Assembly (NCBI GenBank): GCA_029552745.1 | Contig: JAKPDK010000152.1 | Location: forward strand, 62,001-126,000 | Direction: 5' to 3' | DNA: 64,000 nucleotides | From: Candidatus Hydrogenedentota bacterium | Lineage (GTDB): Bacteria; Hydrogenedentota; Hydrogenedentia; Hydrogenedentales; SLHB01 | Shown here: piece after piece, positions 18,075-26,609 of the stretch | How the letters are laid out: each line of letters opens with the position of its first letter | Position numbering within the stretch: position 1 is the stretch's first letter | The notes under the pieces: generated by a model | Databases searched by the model: none | The model's input: only the letters and a program-made list of their open reading frames with translations | Told to the model about the DNA's origin: nothing | Made by a program: the position numbers and the translations under genes

Positions 18075-20651
18075 TTACGTGTAAAACTCGCGCAAAGCCG
18101 CGAATATAGTTTCTTTAGAGCCCTGTACCATTCTAATCCCCGGTAGTGACTCGAGAAAAGCTTTTCCATAATACTTTCGCGTAATTCGTTTATCTAACAC
18201 AATGACCGAGCCGCGGTCTGTTTTTCGACGAATAAGCCTTCCAAAACCTTGGCGAAACTTGATGACCGCCTGCGGAATGGTATACTCAAGAAAGGAATTG
18301 CCTCCCGCGGCGTCAATCGCTTCCGCCCGGGCTTCCAAAACCGGTTCGGTAGGTACGCGGAAAGGCAAACGGGTGACAATCACACACTGAAGTGCTTCTC
18401 CCGCCACGTCGACTCCTTCCCAAAAACTATCTGTCGCAAACAAAACGCTGGAGACATCTTCTCGGAACCGATCGAGCAAACGGGTGCGCGTGTCATCGCC
18501 TTGTTTTAATGGCATGATACCGTTAGCTTTAAGAAAGGGTTCCAGTTTCGTGTAGGTGTGGTCTAGGGCATAAAAAGATGTAAATAATATGAGGGCATGT
18601 CCCTTCGTTATAGAAAGAATCTCGCTCATGCATTGAGCCGACTCTTCAAGAAAATGTGGGTCGTTCGGCTCGACAAGATTGGTCAACATACATAAGAGCG
18701 CTTGTGTTTGAAAGTTAAAGGGTGTCGGTAATATATGAAACTCGCATTTTTCGGGGTTTATTAAAGACAATCCCACACGTTTTTTAAAAAAGGAGAACTC
18801 CTGTCGTACGGATAGCGTGGCAGATGTCATGACGGCAGTTTTCAGGTTATCATATACCCAATCTGCCAGTAACTCCCCCAGTTCAATCGGACACTCTGCT
18901 AATCGCACAATATTGGCATTCTTGCCGTCGATTTCTATCCACCGCACCACTGTTGGTGGCGGGTCTTCGTTCAACACCCGCGACAGGAATGAGGCCATTC
19001 CCTTCAGTCGCTCCGCATAACTTTGAAGTTCCAAAATCTCAGAAATGTAAGAGGATTCTTTGACGGATGGTTCGGCTGCCCTGATCTCCCTAACTCTTTC
19101 AATTAAATCGAGGCATAGGGCGGCGCAGCGGCCGAGTTGTTCCGATGTTGGTAAAACATGCGTCTCATAAATCGAGCGAAGTTCAGGTTCTTGTAGGATT
19201 TGTGGGGTCAATCGTAATTTGACTTCTCTTCCGACCAGGTCTGTTCGTTGAGAAACAAAACTTCGAATACGCTCAAAAGTATCCCGAACTATTTCTCGGA
19301 CAACAGATACAAAAGGATAAAGTGTATGATCGATGAAAGATAGAATTTTTTCGACGGCCTCTTCGTTATCCGAGGTGGCTTCGCGGAAGAGTTTGATACG
19401 AAGGTAAGGCAATAGCCCTCGCTCGTGTTGTTTTTCGATTCGAACGATACGTCCCAATACAGAAAGAAGCGCGAACCGAGAAATTTCTTCGCCAAAGAAC
19501 TCCGTAGCCGAATCCTCGATACTATGTGCCTCATCAAAGATAACACGCTGATAAGCCGGCAGCACAGCCAAGGCACTGAAGCGGCCGAGTTCTCGCTTTA
19601 TAGCAAGGTCAGAGAACAGCATGTGATGATTTACGACGAGGATATCGGCTTTTGCCATGGCTTTTCGAGCGCGATTGACAAAACATTTCTCTATGTCTGG
19701 ACACGTTGTTCCCCGACACGTGTCGGCTTCGGAACAAATCTCAGCCCACAGGTCTCGCGGCGGGACAAAAGGGATGTCGGCAAGACTCCCATCTTGTGTG
19801 TGTTCCATCCAATCGGCCAACGCCGACAATACTTGTGCGTTTGTTTCGGTGTCAAAAAGGTCTTTCTCCGAAACGACTCTGGCAAAACGGCGGCGACAAA
19901 GATAATTATTTCTTCCCTTGACCAGAACGGCGTTAAAAGGCACTCCTAGACATTTTTGGAGCAGGGGAATGTCTTTATAGATGATTTGTTCTTGTAAATT
20001 AATTGTCCGTGTGGAGATGATCACCCTTTCTCCATTTTGTCGGCTCCAAAATACAGCCGGAATGAGATACGCTAGCGTCTTGCCAACGCCGGTGGGTGCC
20101 TCGACAACCGCAATTTTTTGATCATTGAATGCACGTGCCACTACCGCCATCATGTGATACTGTTGAGGTCTAATCTCAAATCGAGGTAGTTCGTTCGAAA
20201 GTCGAGAGCCCTGAGTCAGCAGGTTGCAGAGAGTCTCCGGATCGAGCTTTTTTTCATCCTGCTCACGTTGTGGTTCCACCACAACATAGACCCTCGATAT
20301 CTCGTTATCGACAATAAAGACTCCATGCCCTTGGAACGAAAAAATGGAAGCGAGCTGAAGATCCGCCTCTGACGGTGCGACATTGCTTGATGGATGGTTA
20401 TGGATAACTACTTCTCTGCTTTTCAGACCTTCGAATAAAGCGGGTACGGCACCTTCATTCCCTCGGGCTACAACTCGAACTGAACTAATTTTACCATCTG
20501 AATTCAGCGTACCAGCAAAAAATACCTCTCGACCGCCTGTTCGCACTATACTTTTTCGCATTTCCTCTGCAGCGGTTGAGGTGATACGTTCCGAAGCAGA
20601 TTCTCCGAAAGTCTTTTCCACTTCAGGCGTAATAGTTTCTTTTTTATCCAT
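18075..20651 (-). CDS. JAMM-domain/DinG-family helicase fusion
   Basis: An 858-residue fusion. Residues about 30-130 are a RadC/JAB (MPN+) domain with all metal-ligand positions visible: E42, H84-N-H86-P, S94 and D97. Residues about 165-858 are an XPD/DinG superfamily 2 helicase, with Q-motif-like start, Walker A EAPTGVGKT (184-192), DEAH in IFDEAHS, and motif VI region QGFGRLIRR. Cysteines C252, C312, C317 and C323 have the same spacing (x4, x5 for the last three) as the 4Fe-4S ligands of E. coli DinG. DinG unwinds 5'-3' at forks, R-loops and G-quadruplexes; the N-terminal domain could be a metal-dependent isopeptidase or a nucleic-acid accessory, as in RadC. First gene of the operon with pgi. 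Confidence 0.88.
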   Translation of the reverse strand: MDKKETITPEVEKTFGESASERITSTAAEEMRKSIVRTGGREVFFAGTLNSDGKISSVRVVARGNEGAVPALFEGLKSREVVIHNHPSSNVAPSEADLQLASIFSFQGHGVFIVDNEISRVYVVVEPQREQDEKKLDPETLCNLLTQGSRLSNELPRFEIRPQQYHMMAVVARAFNDQKIAVVEAPTGVGKTLAYLIPAVFWSRQNGERVIISTRTINLQEQIIYKDIPLLQKCLGVPFNAVLVKGRNNYLCRRRFARVVSEKDLFDTETNAQVLSALADWMEHTQDGSLADIPFVPPRDLWAEICSEADTCRGTTCPDIEKCFVNRARKAMAKADILVVNHHMLFSDLAIKRELGRFSALAVLPAYQRVIFDEAHSIEDSATEFFGEEISRFALLSVLGRIVRIEKQHERGLLPYLRIKLFREATSDNEEAVEKILSFIDHTLYPFVSVVREIVRDTFERIRSFVSQRTDLVGREVKLRLTPQILQEPELRSIYETHVLPTSEQLGRCAALCLDLIERVREIRAAEPSVKESSYISEILELQSYAERLKGMASFLSRVLNEDPPPTVVRWIEIDGKNANIVRLAECPIELGELLADWVYDNLKTAVMTSATLSVRQEFSFFKKRVGLSLINPEKCEFHILPTPFNFQTQALLCMLTNLVEPNDPHFLEESAQCMSEILSITKGHALILFTSFYALDHTYTKLEPFLKANGIMPLKQGDDTRTRLLDRFREDVSSVLFATDSFWEGVDVAGEALQCVIVTRLPFRVPTEPVLEARAEAIDAAGGNSFLEYTIPQAVIKFRQGFGRLIRRKTDRGSVIVLDKRITRKYYGKAFLESLPGIRMVQGSKETIFAALREFYT

Positions 20652-20705
20652 GAAAGAAGTCCGTGATCATGTGTCCAAATCTAATTTTGATATACTACAA
20701 TCTGT

Positions 20706-22028
20706 ATGGCAAAACCACTGGTCTATTGTCTCATTATCAATTGGAATGGCATCGAACATCTTCCCGATTGTTTTGAGTCGCTGATACGTTCCACTTACCA
20801 GAACGTCAAGTTTTTACTCCTCGACAACGGGAGTTCTGATAGTTCGATTGAGTTCATAAAAAAAGAATATGGTAACTACCCTCAAGTTGAAATTCTTGCT
20901 TTCGGCAAGAATTTGGGCTGGTCGGGGGCAAACAACGCGGGCATAAACTATGCCGTCTTGCGCAACGCAGATTATGTCTTTTTGTTGAACAATGATACAA
21001 AAACTCATCCTGATGCAATATCTTGCCTTGTTGATGTTGCAGAAACTAATCCAAAAATGGGTGCCCTAGCTCCAAAACTTCTTTTTTACAGTCATCCGGA
21101 ACTTATCAACTCTATAGGGCTTGAATGTTCCGTTATCGGCGCAGCTTGGGATCGGGGTATTGGTCGATTGAACGACACCCGCTGGAACGAGTCCTGTCCC
21201 GTGATAGGGGTTTGTGGAGCCGGCTGGTTCTTGCGCAGTCAAGTACTAAAACATGTAGGACTCCTTGCGGAAGATTTTGGTATTTATTTTGATGACTTGG
21301 ATCTATGTTGGCGGATCTGGAATGCCGGCTACGAAATATGGACATGCCCAGAGGCTGTTGTCTATCACAAGTTTAGTGCCACTATGGGCAGTCCAGAACA
21401 AGAGAAGCGCAAATATTATCTTAATACGCGGAACCGGTTTCGCTTTATGCTGCGCAATTTCCCTGCAGAGAAACTTGGGTGTATAGTGACGAAAAGTATC
21501 TACGGGGAAGTTAAGGCCGTTGGGCGGGCTGCCTGGGACCGAGAGTTTTGGAAGATTATGGCACATATCCGGTCGTGGTTGGAGATTCCTATGTATCTGA
21601 GAAAGGCGCTGAAACACCGGCGTAGCGCGGTCACCACGGGAAATAAGACAGGTGCGCCATGGGACCTCGTCCGAGATGAACCTTTGTTTTTTCAAGGTTT
21701 CGAGTTACCTGAGGATGGTTGGTACCGCGCGCGTCAAATGAGCCAGGATTTAGTTCGTCCGATATCAAGAAATGCCACGATGAAAGTAGGGCATGGGCGT
21801 TTGCGGGTCATTTCGCTTAATTGTTATCCTCACTTGGGCGCGGTAGATATAGAAATTTTGTTGAATTCCGTTCCAAAAGCCAGGTTACGAACACAGGGGA
21901 GAGACGAGATCGTTTTGGAAACCATTCCAGGCGTGCTCACTTTTTCCGCGCAACGTATTTTTTTTGCTGAAGAAACGGGGGAAAAGAGTGACTTTGGCGG
22001 ATGGTTGGCAATTCAGTCTATCGAGTAG
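20706..22028 (+). CDS. GT2 family glycosyltransferase with C-terminal extension
   Basis: A 440-residue rhamnosyltransferase-type GT2. It begins with LVYCLIINWNG, has LLLDNGSSD (nucleotide-sugar binding), NLGWSGANNAGI, LLNNDTKTHPDA (metal site) and the acceptor-side DDLDLCWR. About 310 residues cover the GT2 domain. The remaining 130 residues (from about PWDLVRDEPLFFQG) form a small predicted beta-rich domain that I do not recognise; it could bind sugar. The gene diverges from the helicase gene with a 54-base gap and is the first of a three-gene run with the polyprenyl synthase, which fits lipid-linked glycan assembly. Confidence 0.82.
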   Translation: MAKPLVYCLIINWNGIEHLPDCFESLIRSTYQNVKFLLLDNGSSDSSIEFIKKEYGNYPQVEILAFGKNLGWSGANNAGINYAVLRNADYVFLLNNDTKTHPDAISCLVDVAETNPKMGALAPKLLFYSHPELINSIGLECSVIGAAWDRGIGRLNDTRWNESCPVIGVCGAGWFLRSQVLKHVGLLAEDFGIYFDDLDLCWRIWNAGYEIWTCPEAVVYHKFSATMGSPEQEKRKYYLNTRNRFRFMLRNFPAEKLGCIVTKSIYGEVKAVGRAAWDREFWKIMAHIRSWLEIPMYLRKALKHRRSAVTTGNKTGAPWDLVRDEPLFFQGFELPEDGWYRARQMSQDLVRPISRNATMKVGHGRLRVISLNCYPHLGAVDIEILLNSVPKARLRTQGRDEIVLETIPGVLTFSAQRIFFAEETGEKSDFGGWLAIQSIE

Positions 22029-22048
22029 GAAATTTGAAGGAACAAGTA

Positions 22049-22909
22049 ATGAGCGAACAAGCCGTGGCACGCTACACGCTGGAGCAGAAGATTCTAATAG
22101 AACAAGCGCTGGATAATGTGTTGCCAAAGTCGGGGGAAGAGCCTCAAAAAATTCACGAGGCGATGCGTTACGCGGTGTTGAGCGGAGGCAAGAGGCTGCG
22201 TCCGATACTCACATTAGCGGTGAGTGATTTTGCTGGACAACCCAGGGAGCGAGTGATTCACGCCGCTTGCAGTATCGAGCTAATTCATTCCGCATCGCTT
22301 ATTTTGGATGATTTACCAGCCATGGACAATGCCGTGGAACGCCGTGGACAGGCTTGTACCCATGTGAAGTTTGGTGAGGCTACGGCGATTCTCGCTTCAC
22401 TGGCACTCGTGTCTTTGGCGTTTGATATTTTGACGCAGCATGTCAACGGTGGCACGCGTGACGTGACTGGTGCCATTCACGAGTTGGCGGTCGCGATAGG
22501 GACACAAGGCACGATTGGCGGGCAGTATTTTGACCTCACGTCTGCGATGGTAAAGAACGGCGTGGAGGAGATTGAAGCAATTCACCGAGAGAAATCGGCG
22601 GCGTTGTTTCGCGCTGCCGTCCGAATTCCTGCCCGAATTCTTGACCTGCCACAGAAAGAAATAGATGCCTTGACCGTTTTTGCTCAGCATTTGGGTCTTG
22701 CTTTCCAAATATGTGATGATCTTCTGGACGCACCCAAAGATTCCTTCGAAACCAGTCAACGAACGCACGTGGCGCATCTCGGCTTGGAAGGTGCCCGACG
22801 ACGGGCAGACTACCATGTAGCAAAAGCCATAGAAGCATTGGAACCTTTTGGCAGACGCTCAGAAATATTGTGGGCATTTGCGGAATATGTCAAAACGCGT
22901 ACTCATTAA
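22049..22909 (+). CDS. ispA: Polyprenyl (farnesyl/geranylgeranyl) diphosphate synthase
   Basis: A 286-residue trans-isoprenyl diphosphate synthase that condenses IPP with allylic diphosphates. GGKRLRPIL marks the IPP-binding region, the first Asp-rich motif is DDLPAMD (DDx4D, bacterial type) in HSASLILDDLPAMDN, and the second is DDLLD in FQICDDLLDAP. Length and the two residues inserted in the first Asp motif fit bacterial FPP/GGPP synthases; chain length cannot be fixed from sequence. I chose the ATG at 22049, which has GAAGGA seven bases upstream, over a start at 22001 that would overlap the GT2 gene. It overlaps the next gene by 23 bases. Confidence 0.88.
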   Translation: MSEQAVARYTLEQKILIEQALDNVLPKSGEEPQKIHEAMRYAVLSGGKRLRPILTLAVSDFAGQPRERVIHAACSIELIHSASLILDDLPAMDNAVERRGQACTHVKFGEATAILASLALVSLAFDILTQHVNGGTRDVTGAIHELAVAIGTQGTIGGQYFDLTSAMVKNGVEEIEAIHREKSAALFRAAVRIPARILDLPQKEIDALTVFAQHLGLAFQICDDLLDAPKDSFETSQRTHVAHLGLEGARRRADYHVAKAIEALEPFGRRSEILWAFAEYVKTRTH

Positions 22910-25187
22910 TTTATCGTTCTTGTTGCTCCCCATTGTCATGGTGGGAGTTGTTTTGTTGGCTGGCTTTGCCGGCAGTCGGGTGGGGCGGTATTACCGATTG
23001 AAAGACGTGTCTGCGTCTAAAGAAAACGCTGGTCCTGAGATGCAGCAATCTTCTCAGAGCGGGGCGGAAAAGTCCGTACACGATTTTGACCCGCCGGTGG
23101 CTTTCGGTTTTGGAACGGCAACGGGTGTTGATCAGGCGGCAATTGAAGAAGAGGTGCGCATGGCCGCCGAGGCAAACATTCATACCATCGTGGTGCCGTT
23201 GACGCCAGACTGGACTTCCGGTGATAGTCGTCTTTCCACTAGTTGTGAGATTTTGGATGCGATACTGCGGGCAAATCCGAACGCAAAGTTCTTCTTGAAA
23301 GTCGATCTCAATCCCACGGAAACTTGGCTAAAAGAGAATCCGACTGCACGGGCTCGCATTTCGGGTGAAGAATCCACTTTTGCGTGTATCTCATCTCCCA
23401 CTTGGATTGAAACGGTACGAACCATTCTTAGTACGACCATTTCATTTCTTCAAAACAAAAAATACCCTTTGGTGGGATACATACCTGAATGTCTTGCAGA
23501 AGGCTGTTGGCAATACCCACTTGGCTATGATTCCAGTGAGATGATGGTCAACACGTTTTCCGAATGGTTAAAAACGCGCTATAACTCGGTGGAAGCTTTG
23601 CGCAGTGCTTGGGGAAACCCTGATATTTCTTTTGAAACCGTCCAGATGCCTACAATGGCTTCGGATGAAACAAAGACGAAAGTTCTTCTGAGTCTCCCTG
23701 GAGAGCAAGCGGTTTTAGACGCAAACCTATTTTTCTCTGAGTTAGTGGCAGATACGATTGCTACCGTGACAGCAACTATCAAGAAACATGCCGGCAAGGA
23801 CGCAAGGATCCTAGTGCCTTATGGGTTCACTTTCGAAAGCAATAGTCCAGGAAGTGGGCATTTTGCGCTGGCGCGTCTTCTCGACTCACCTATTGACGGT
23901 TTTGTGAGTCCTATTTCTTACTTTGACCGTGGCATTGGGGGTGTGGGAGGGTTCATGGGACCTGTTCATTCTGTCATTGACCGCGGTAAATGGTGGTATC
24001 TTATTGACGACACACGGACAGGAGTCTCACGCGATCCATCTTCTGGCGCGCCTCTGTGGATCTCGGGTATTCGATTGGAGGATGTGGAAAGGGTCTTGGA
24101 AAGAAACTTTGTCGCCGCTGTTACACAAAACATAGGTATTGTGTGGATGGACAGAGACTCAAAAGGCGCCTTTTTTGAACCCCGGTTGTGGAAATCCTTC
24201 AGTGAAATGCGGCAAATCTATGAAGATGTTCGCCGTTTAAGGTCCTCCAAGTCATTCTTAGAAGATATATTTGACCCCTATCAGCGCGATGTGGTCAATG
24301 TGGTCATTGACGAAAACTCGCGTTTAGTTCAATGTAACAACGATAAACTGAATCGTGTATTTCTTCTAAGTGGACGTGACGCCGCTTTGGTATGCGGCTT
24401 GCCCACGCGTTTCTATCTGTTAAGTGATGTGCTTGGCGGGAAAGCAAAGCCCGCCAGCGTCTATTTATTCTTGAATACTTTTTGTCTGACCACAGATGAG
24501 CGCAGCATGCTCCATCAACTTTTGGCTAGCAATGGAGCCACTGCCATATGGACCTATGCCGCCGGATACTTTGGGGACACACCTTCTGCGGAAAACATCA
24601 CAGCGACAACAGGGATAAAAGTCGCTATGTTTGAGCAGCCTGTCCCCGGCGGTTCGGTATGTCCTTTTGATGCGAACGTACTTCAAAAAGGTCAAGTGTT
24701 TGGGGAGTCTATCCCTTGGCAGCCGCTCTTCTACATTGATGACCCGGATACAAACCTATCTGTACTCGCCCATTACCGCGAAAATGAAAAGCCCAGTGTG
24801 GCGATTAAATTCATGCCGGAAGGCTGGACGTCTGTCTATTTCGCAGAACCATGTGTAGACCCGAGTGTCTTGCGAGAAGTGCTGCTCATCTTGGAGAAAT
24901 CCGTGATGGTTGAGACACAACGCAAGAGCAAGTACGACGCCATGTATTTTGGTCGGCATCTGATTGGAATACATGGGAGAGACGAGACCTATCGGGAACG
25001 CGTCATTCTTGTAGACAGACCCTACAACGTTGATGACTTACTTGATCCCAAAGTGGGGTGGACAAATCGAATGGATATTGATATCCCTCTGTCTTTCGGA
25101 GAGACGAGACTTCTGCGATTTAACACCCCGACCATCGGACGTCTAGAGCTACGTCAACCGGTGCAAAATGACAACACTGCAGAGTAA
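22887..25187 (+). CDS. Membrane-anchored GH42-like glycosidase
   Basis: A 766-residue protein anchored by one N-terminal hydrophobic segment (about 7-27), with a long extracytoplasmic region. Residues about 65-440 resemble the TIM barrel of family 42 beta-galactosidases: FSEWLKTRYNSVEALRSAWG is close to the family's 'WL..RY....LN..WG' helix, and VGYIPE precedes it. The following region (about 470-640) resembles the GATase-like trimerisation domain. The catalytic Glu pair is not assigned with confidence, so it may be a divergent or inactive member. The ATG at 22887 lies inside the end of ispA, so translation is probably coupled. No downstream gene in the operon; 25188 onward starts a new unit. 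Confidence 0.65.
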   Translation: MSKRVLINLSFLLLPIVMVGVVLLAGFAGSRVGRYYRLKDVSASKENAGPEMQQSSQSGAEKSVHDFDPPVAFGFGTATGVDQAAIEEEVRMAAEANIHTIVVPLTPDWTSGDSRLSTSCEILDAILRANPNAKFFLKVDLNPTETWLKENPTARARISGEESTFACISSPTWIETVRTILSTTISFLQNKKYPLVGYIPECLAEGCWQYPLGYDSSEMMVNTFSEWLKTRYNSVEALRSAWGNPDISFETVQMPTMASDETKTKVLLSLPGEQAVLDANLFFSELVADTIATVTATIKKHAGKDARILVPYGFTFESNSPGSGHFALARLLDSPIDGFVSPISYFDRGIGGVGGFMGPVHSVIDRGKWWYLIDDTRTGVSRDPSSGAPLWISGIRLEDVERVLERNFVAAVTQNIGIVWMDRDSKGAFFEPRLWKSFSEMRQIYEDVRRLRSSKSFLEDIFDPYQRDVVNVVIDENSRLVQCNNDKLNRVFLLSGRDAALVCGLPTRFYLLSDVLGGKAKPASVYLFLNTFCLTTDERSMLHQLLASNGATAIWTYAAGYFGDTPSAENITATTGIKVAMFEQPVPGGSVCPFDANVLQKGQVFGESIPWQPLFYIDDPDTNLSVLAHYRENEKPSVAIKFMPEGWTSVYFAEPCVDPSVLREVLLILEKSVMVETQRKSKYDAMYFGRHLIGIHGRDETYRERVILVDRPYNVDDLLDPKVGWTNRMDIDIPLSFGETRLLRFNTPTIGRLELRQPVQNDNTAE

Positions 25188-25292
25188 AGGGTAACAAGTG
25201 GTCAGAAATCGATACGGTTCTGTTTTAAAAAGCTACCAGAAGGATTTTAGATTCGTCTGAAAGTGCCAGTTTTAGTGACAAGTTCTAAAGGG

Positions 25293-25321
25293 TTGACTCA
25301 TCAAAAACAGGGAAATATAAT
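25293..25321 (+). promoter_or_regulatory. Promoter of the riboswitch/prepilin transcript
   Basis: TTGACT (25293-25298) and TATAAT (25316-25321) are separated by exactly 17 bases. Only one of twelve positions departs from consensus. Predicted transcription start is near 25328, directly in front of the cobalamin riboswitch. Confidence 0.82.
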
Positions 25322-25339
25322 TAGCCATGTTTCAAACCT

Positions 25340-25545
25340 ATAACTTAGAAGGAGGTGATTTGGCTGGAGTCTAGCGCTCACAGATGCAGGGAAGTACGGT
25401 GTAAATCCGTCGCAGACGCGCTGCTGTAACCGGAGACGAAAACCGCACGTAAGCCACTGCGCACCTAACGAAATGACGGTGTGTGGGAAGGCGCGGTAAG
25501 TAGGATGACCCGGAAGCCAGAAGACCTATCTGTGTGCAAGATGTT
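25340..25545 (+). ncRNA. Cobalamin riboswitch
   Basis: The core conserved elements of the cobalamin aptamer are present in order: GGGAAGTACGGTGTAAATCC (25389 onward), the GC-rich CGCAGACGCGCTGCTGTAAC segment, GGGAAGGCGCGGTAA (25485 onward), and the B12-box-like AAGCCAGAAGACCTATC (25514-25530). The 5' AGGTG (about 25352) can pair with ACCT of the 3' box. Boundaries are approximate. The next start codon is 25707, of the prepilin-like gene, about 165 bases on. The expression platform is unclear: a small hairpin (GTTGT/ACAAC) follows at 25543-25555 and a larger one at 25574-25608. Confidence 0.9.
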
Positions 25546-25573
25546 GTGCGACAACTTCGCGGGAAGGGTTGAC

Positions 25574-25608
25574 GCAGGTTTGGTCTCTTTTCAGACCGTT
25601 GTTCCTGC
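25574..25608 (+). terminator. Hairpin after the riboswitch, possible expression platform
   Basis: GCAGG (25574-25578) pairs with CCTGC (25604-25608), and inside it GGTCT (25582-25586) pairs with AGACC (25593-25597). The tail is pyrimidine-rich (CTTCTACTCCCCCC) but has no clean T run, so a Rho-independent terminator is only one possibility; it may also be a spacer hairpin. Confidence 0.35.
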
Positions 25609-25706
25609 CTTCTACTCCCCCCATTTTCAAAAAAACTTGTCCACGTCTCGAGAAATGAGTTTTTCAAACAAAACCCTAATTTGGGCATGAAAGGGGAAAG
25701 GTATCC

Positions 25707-26609
25707 ATGAGAAGGCTATATCGTAGTGCTGCGACGATGGTGGGGCGCGATAAAGGTTTTACGCTTATTGAGTTGCTGGTGGTCATTGCGATTATTTCGA
25801 TTTTAGCCGCATTGCTGTTACCTGCTTTAAGCAGAGCACGCGCACAGGCAAGGTCGGCGCAATGCATCAGCAACCTTCGACAGTTGTATTTTGCCAATGT
25901 GATGTTCGCCAGCGAGCATAAAGGGCATTATTGTCCTGGGGCTCCTGATATGTACTGGGGCGGAGACAACTGCACCCGGTGGCACGGAAAACGAAAAATC
26001 ATAAGTGGTAGTGGTTGGAGTGCCGTCTACAGTGATTATGATCCCAACGATGGACCGCTGGCAGAATACCTGCCTGACGGAAGGGTGAAAGAATGTCCGG
26101 AGTTCACTATGTACCGTAGACAGGGCGAAGTCGCCAGTGCCTACGAGTCTGGCGCCGGGGGATATGGTTACAACTATGTGTATGTCGGAGGTGCGCAACA
26201 TATGTATCCTTGGTGGGACACCCAAGCGTATACGGTCACCGCGCTGGATTCCAGGATATTTGAGCCCTCGAGAACCATTATGTTTGCGGATGCGGCTTTT
26301 CCCACCTCGGAAGGACTCATCGAGAATGGGGAATTGGTCCCACCGTACTACCCCAATCCACAGAACCCCACGGGCGATCCCAATCATCCCACCGACCCGG
26401 GATTTCCAGGAAGTCCTAGTATGCATTTTCGTCATTTTGGACGGGTGAATGTGATCTGGTGTGATGGGCATGCCTCTAGTGAAGCATGGGGGTGGACGCA
26501 CCAGTTGTCCAATTGGTATGGTGGTAACAACTATCAGGGGTTCGGTTGGTTTGGTCCTAAGAACAATTCCCTGTTTTATACTGGTCCGAAAACCGATTTT
26601 GCGCCTTAA
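25707..26609 (+). CDS. Prepilin-type N-terminus, H-X9-DG family protein
   Basis: A 300-residue pseudopilin-like secreted protein. It has a short basic leader ending in G, then [20 protein letters not shown], the type IV prepilin cleavage and helix motif (cleavage expected between G17 and F18, methylation afterwards). The signature near the C-terminus, [12 protein letters not shown], is exactly the H-X9-DG motif used to define this prepilin-processing-associated family, which is expanded in Planctomycetes, Verrucomicrobia and Lentisphaerae. Function of the family is unknown; a role in a type II secretion-like or surface system is inferred. AAAGG lies upstream of the ATG. Transcription starts at 25328 and passes through the cobalamin riboswitch. 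Its stop shares TTAA with the convergent gene. Confidence 0.88.
   Translation: MRRLYRSAATMVGRDKGFTLIELLVVIAIISILAALLLPALSRARAQARSAQCISNLRQLYFANVMFASEHKGHYCPGAPDMYWGGDNCTRWHGKRKIISGSGWSAVYSDYDPNDGPLAEYLPDGRVKECPEFTMYRRQGEVASAYESGAGGYGYNYVYVGGAQHMYPWWDTQAYTVTALDSRIFEPSRTIMFADAAFPTSEGLIENGELVPPYYPNPQNPTGDPNHPTDPGFPGSPSMHFRHFGRVNVIWCDGHASSEAWGWTHQLSNWYGGNNYQGFGWFGPKNNSLFYTGPKTDFAP

Noticed and set aside
25371-25688. 105-residue reading frame on - over the riboswitch
   Set aside because: The sequence is explained by the conserved RNA on the other strand; no family match and no ribosome-binding site.
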